This document shows positions 7,473 through 9,074 of a stretch of DNA of 9,074 nucleotides, in pieces. Where the stretch lies: positions 1 through 9,074 of the forward strand of contig JANMWN010000059.1 of assembly GCA_031394045.1 (NCBI GenBank), given 5' to 3'. Made by a program: the position numbers and the translations under genes. Positions within the stretch are counted from its first letter, which is position 1. Each line of letters opens with the position of its first letter. Source of the DNA: JANYIP01 sp031394045. Lineage in GTDB: Bacteria > Actinomycetota > Actinomycetes > Prado026. Below the pieces are notes generated by a model. The model was not told the DNA's origin. It saw only the letters and a list, made by a program, of their open reading frames with translations, and did not search any database.

Positions 7473-7485
7473 GGAGGTGGCGGGA
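7473..7485 (-). repeat. Degenerate extra copy of the tmRNA-like repeat end
   Basis: The 13 bases GGAGGTGGCGGGA are identical to 7504-7516 inside repeat B, 31 bases away. Just to the left, 7452-7470 resembles the GGAACCGTTG and CCCCGC pieces of repeat B in changed order. It looks like a fragment of a further repeat copy. The remaining DNA between 7356 and 7501 has no convincing gene. Confidence 0.4.
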
Positions 7486-7501
7486 GCGAGGCTTGATCAG
7501 A

Positions 7502-7632
7502 GTGGAGGTGGCGGGAATCGAACCTGTCCCAACCGTCTGGAACCATCGGGAACCGTTGGTTCCCCGCGCAAAGTGTCGGCTCGCGCGCTGAAAGTTCTGG
7601 ACTCGTCGCGTTGCCGCGTTGACGCCGTCAAC
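7502..7632 (-). repeat. Repeat B, full copy after the VapC-type gene
   Basis: This 131-base unit aligns without gaps to 8535-8665, with about 18 mismatches (near 86% identity). The end next to the toxin gene carries the perfect palindrome GTTGACGCCGTCAAC (7618-7632), 13 bases after the PIN toxin stop. The far end carries the tmRNA-like sequence (7503-7524). In between are shared blocks such as AACCGTCTGGA and GGGAACCGTTGG. With repeat C it forms direct repeats around the antitoxin/PIN toxin module. Confidence 0.85.
7503..7524 (-). other. tmRNA/tRNA 3'-end-like sequence, possible attachment site
   Basis: On the minus strand it contains TTCGATTCCCGCCACCTCC, which has the form of a T-loop, the 3' half of a T-stem and the 3' acceptor strand. 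It resembles the 3' end of tmRNA (ssrA) as I remember it. No complete tRNA can be folded from the flanking bases, the 5' side of the T-stem is imperfect, and the CCA is not intact here (CACT). It is therefore a fragment, as left at att sites when elements integrate into tRNA-like genes. Identification is from memory and unverified. Confidence 0.5.
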
Positions 7633-7645
7633 GTGCCACGAGCTG

Positions 7646-8059
7646 TCAGCCGGTGTCGACCGCGACGACCGTGAGGGCCGTGATCCCCGAGAAGTCATCG
7701 ACATTCATCGTGAACAGGGGAAGCTCGTTGGCCACCGCCGTTGCGGCGATGAGTGCGTCGTAGGCGCGAGCGCTCGTCTTGCGGCCCGACGAGCGGAGCT
7801 CCGCTGAGACCCGTCCAAATGCTCGGGCAGCTCGGTCGTCGAACGGGATCGCCTGGAAGTCAGCCTCGACCTGTTGCAGCACGCTCTGGCGAGCGATTTG
7901 CTCGCGATCCGTCTTGGCGACCAGGGGTCCCGCCGACAATTCAGCCAGGGTGATCGCCGAGATGAAGCATCGCGCGGGAAGAGCGTCGAGGTCAGTCAGC
8001 CCTCCGAGGCTAACGACGACGCTGGTATCGAGAAGGCCACGTAGATGCCGCGCGGTCAC
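7646..8059 (-). CDS. vapC: VapC-type PIN-domain ribonuclease toxin
   Basis: The 137-residue protein is a PIN-domain protein of typical VapC size. The acidic residues of the metal-binding site are in place: D11 in LLDTSVVV, E40 in ITLAELSAG, D101 in AYDALIAATA, and D121 or D122 in TMNVDDF. VapC toxins cleave specific RNAs such as tRNAs when free of antitoxin. The GTG start at 8059 overlaps the antitoxin stop (GTGA); the nearest GAGG is about 17 bases away, so translation is probably coupled. A longer open frame reaching 8131 reads the antitoxin gene in another frame and is rejected. The gene looks intact. It lies between direct repeats B and C, so the module could have been inserted or exchanged as a unit. 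Confidence 0.92.
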   Translation of the reverse strand: MTARHLRGLLDTSVVVSLGGLTDLDALPARCFISAITLAELSAGPLVAKTDREQIARQSVLQQVEADFQAIPFDDRAARAFGRVSAELRSSGRKTSARAYDALIAATAVANELPLFTMNVDDFSGITALTVVAVDTG

Positions 8060-8292
8060 AGTGTCGGATCCAGAACCTCGTCCAGATCGGACCGCAGGGC
8101 AGAAAGGTCGAGGACCGGTATCGCGTGCCACCGCTCGAGCAACGTCGCGGCCAGCGTTCCCACGGCCGCGATCGGCCGCAGCTCCGCGACCGGCTTCCCC
8201 TGCCGGGTCACCGTCACACTCTCACCCCGCATCACAGAGTCGAGCACGTCTCCCCCGTGGTTGCGCAGGTCTCGAACACTCACCTCGGTCAT
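8056..8292 (-). CDS. Phd/YefM-type antitoxin of the PIN toxin
   Basis: The 78-residue protein opens with TEVSVRDLRNHGGDVLDSV and continues with RGESVTVTRQGKPVAELRPI. This is the Phd/YefM DNA-binding dimer fold, which often pairs with PIN toxins. The C-terminal part (about 48-78), with an acidic end (SDLDEVLDPTL), would wrap and block the toxin. Members of this family bind palindromes at their own promoters, and a perfect one lies immediately upstream (8302-8317). No Shine-Dalgarno sequence precedes ATG 8292, and the predicted transcript starts at or next to the ATG, so the mRNA may be leaderless. Confidence 0.91.
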   Translation of the reverse strand: MTEVSVRDLRNHGGDVLDSVMRGESVTVTRQGKPVAELRPIAAVGTLAATLLERWHAIPVLDLSALRSDLDEVLDPTL

Positions 8293-8298
8293 AAGCTC

Positions 8299-8327
8299 AA
8301 TGTCTCACGCGTGAGACCCCGCGTCAA
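8299..8327 (-). promoter_or_regulatory. Promoter with perfect palindromic operator for the antitoxin/PIN toxin operon
   Basis: On the minus strand, TTGACG (8322-8327) is a good -35 and GACATT (8299-8304) a fair -10, exactly 17 bases apart. A perfect 16-base palindrome, GTCTCACGCGTGAGAC (8302-8317), fills most of the spacer and overlaps the -10, so bound antitoxin would block polymerase. A start about seven bases after the -10 falls on or near the ATG at 8292. The palindrome is direct observation; the promoter is prediction. Confidence 0.6.
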
Positions 8328-8440
8328 CGGACACGGTACGTGATCGTCAGATGGTGTGGACACGAGCCGTTCGACGCGCTCATGGGCTTGCAGCACACGC
8401 GGGCGCGCTACGAGCGGCGGCGGGTGCCTGTCAACGCAAA

Positions 8441-8460
8441 CGGCGCCCTAAGGGGCGCCG
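8441..8460 (-). terminator. GC-rich hairpin, terminator candidate
   Basis: CGGCGCCC (8441-8448) pairs perfectly with GGGCGCCG (8453-8460) around a TAAG loop. An outer AACGC (8433-8437) and GCGTT (8465-8469) can also pair. It lies downstream of the second AbiEii-type gene and repeat C, and upstream of the antitoxin promoter, so it could insulate the two modules. It has no clear T-run on either strand. The rest of 8328-8534 shows only a weak hairpin (8493-8509) and no gene. Confidence 0.45.
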
Positions 8461-8532
8461 CCTGGCGTTCGTGGACCTCGACGGACCTGCTAGCCACCGC
8501 TCTTGTGGCCAGTGGTTCTAGTAAGGCGGCCA

Positions 8533-8557
8533 TGGTGGAGGTGGCGGGAATCGAACC
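8533..8557 (-). other. tmRNA/tRNA 3'-end-like sequence with CCA, possible attachment site
   Basis: This is the second copy of the element at 7503-7524, with the same TTCGATTCCCGCCACCTCC core on the minus strand. Unlike that copy it continues into an encoded CCA (8533-8535), as an intact tmRNA or tRNA 3' end would. There is no matching 5' acceptor strand at tRNA distance, and the position where a tmRNA 5' end would fall is occupied by the AbiEii-type gene, so no full RNA gene is present. Confidence 0.5.
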
Positions 8558-8665
8558 TGTCCGAACCGTCTGGATACGTCGGGAACCGTTGGGTAGCAGC
8601 GCAAAGTCTCGGTTGACGGGGTGAACCTTCTGGACTTGTCGCGTTGCCGCGTTGACGCTGTCAAC
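8535..8665 (-). repeat. Repeat C, full copy after the second AbiEii-type gene
   Basis: This is the gap-free partner of 7502-7632 over 131 bases. Its palindrome GTTGACGCTGTCAAC (8651-8665) differs from copies A and B only at the base next to the centre and lies 19 bases after the AbiEii-type stop. The 8621-8665 part is closest to repeat A (three mismatches in 45). Because A and C both follow AbiEii-type genes, that part may belong to the duplicated gene segment; B, after an unrelated toxin, cannot be explained that way. Confidence 0.85.
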
Positions 8666-8684
8666 GGGGTGCCCGCGCCTCAGT

Positions 8685-9074
8685 TCATTGGCGGAGCTCG
8701 GAGCACCACTCGGAGAAGAAGGCTCTGAGGCGGTCGATCTCCGCGGGAGCAATGGGGAGGTCGTCGTCGGTGAACCTGTCGAGGGTGGTGATCTGCCCGG
8801 CCAGGAGCTCAGCGGTGAAGCCCGCGTCCAGGGCAGAGGCCTCGGCAAGAAGTAGTTCCTTGCTGTAGTGGCCGCTCAAGGCAAGCACGTCCACGAAGTC
8901 ACGCGCGGCCGCCCTATCGAACAGGGCGAGCAACTTGCGCCCGCCCAACTCTTCCGGCGCGAAGGTGGGTCCAACGAAGCTAGCGGTTGCAGGGTGTCCC
9001 GGCGGCGAGTCCAGAGCAAGGTCGACGACCAGGTCCTCGGGTCCGTGGATGATCAACCGGCAGAAGGTCGCCGT
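8685..9074 (-). CDS. AbiEii-type nucleotidyltransferase, second copy (partial)
   Basis: The frame is open to the right edge (TATFCRL on the last codons), so the start, and with it the GG...DxD catalytic motif, lies outside. The visible 130 residues include PEDLVVDLALDSPPG and the GRKLLALFDRAAARDFVDVLAL block of AbiEii/AbiGii proteins. It stops at TGA 8685-8687 after ELRQ. It is about 87% identical in protein and roughly 90% in DNA to the copy at 6066-6566, and most changes are conservative, which suggests selection on function. A regulator like the one at 6806-7321 is expected just beyond the window. Confidence 0.86.
   Translation of the reverse strand, partial: TATFCRLIIHGPEDLVVDLALDSPPGHPATASFVGPTFAPEELGGRKLLALFDRAAARDFVDVLALSGHYSKELLLAEASALDAGFTAELLAGQITTLDRFTDDDLPIAPAEIDRLRAFFSEWCSELRQ

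Noticed and set aside
7322..7546. Upstream extension of the HTH protein to 246 residues
   Set aside because: The extra N-terminal residues come from reading through repeat B and its tmRNA-like end (RFDSRHLH is the usual artefact of such sequences). A strong ribosome site fixes the start at 7321.
7157..7591. Plus-strand frames over the HTH gene and repeat B
   Set aside because: They are antisense to the regulator gene and include the same VEVAGIEPV artefact.
8060..8131. Longer N-terminus for the PIN toxin
   Set aside because: It reads the antitoxin coding region in another frame. The GTG overlapping the antitoxin stop gives the normal VapC length.
8533..8620. Complete tRNA gene on the minus strand
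   Set aside because: Only the T-loop and 3' acceptor strand are recognisable. No 5' acceptor strand, D-arm or anticodon arm can be found at the right distance.
8340..8624. Open frame of 94 residues containing VEVAGIEPV
   Set aside because: This is the well-known false protein from the reverse strand of tRNA or tmRNA 3' ends. It crosses the terminator-like hairpin and repeat C and has no family signature.
6121..8665. Classical integron attC sites
   Set aside because: The palindrome ends do not fit the RYYYAAC and GTTRRRY consensus boxes, and no integron integrase is visible. Only the cassette-like arrangement is similar.

Overview
This is a high-GC window whose codon use (almost all G or C at third positions, frequent GTG starts) and gene families point to an actinobacterium, perhaps near Nocardioidaceae; the genus is a guess. 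It falls into two parts. Apart from the phosphopantetheinyl transferase and a partial reading frame at the left edge, every gene lies on the minus strand.

The left part (1-5892) looks like a small biosynthetic locus. A 4'-phosphopantetheinyl transferase gene (112-717, +) converges, with only 22 bases between, on a minus-strand operon. That operon encodes a 1284-residue membrane-bound single-module peptide synthetase (2038-5892) and, overlapping it by four bases, a short M1-family zinc peptidase (740-2041). The synthetase has the Pls/PosA layout known from epsilon-poly-lysine synthetase: adenylation domain, carrier domain, then six membrane segments alternating with three beta-helix, acyltransferase-like domains. 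Its substrate-pocket residues read DAESIGTVVK, which resembles a lysine or other basic amino acid pocket. The transferase would load the carrier domain, the synthetase would join amino acids at the membrane, and the peptidase may process or degrade the product in the cytoplasm.

The right part (about 5930-9074) is accessory DNA made of toxin-antitoxin modules, all on the minus strand. From right to left on the map they are: an AbiEii-type nucleotidyltransferase that runs off the window (8685-9074); a Phd/YefM-type antitoxin with a VapC-type PIN toxin (7646-8292); and an XRE-type helix-turn-helix protein with a second AbiEii-type gene, broken by an in-frame TGA (6066-7321). Each of the three modules is followed at its 3' end by a copy of the same repeat. 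The repeat has a 15-base palindrome 13-20 bases after the stop codon (or after the former stop). In two of the three copies the repeat runs about 131 bases and ends in a sequence resembling the 3' end of tmRNA or a tRNA, the usual target of site-specific integration. The layout suggests gene cassettes or successive insertions.

A 36-base relic of a helix-turn-helix gene (5933-5968), almost identical in protein to part of the intact regulator, lies just upstream of the synthetase start. This suggests that the accessory region once reached further left. The two intact antitoxin-type genes each have a palindrome at the promoter, consistent with autoregulation. No integrase or transposase gene is visible in the window.
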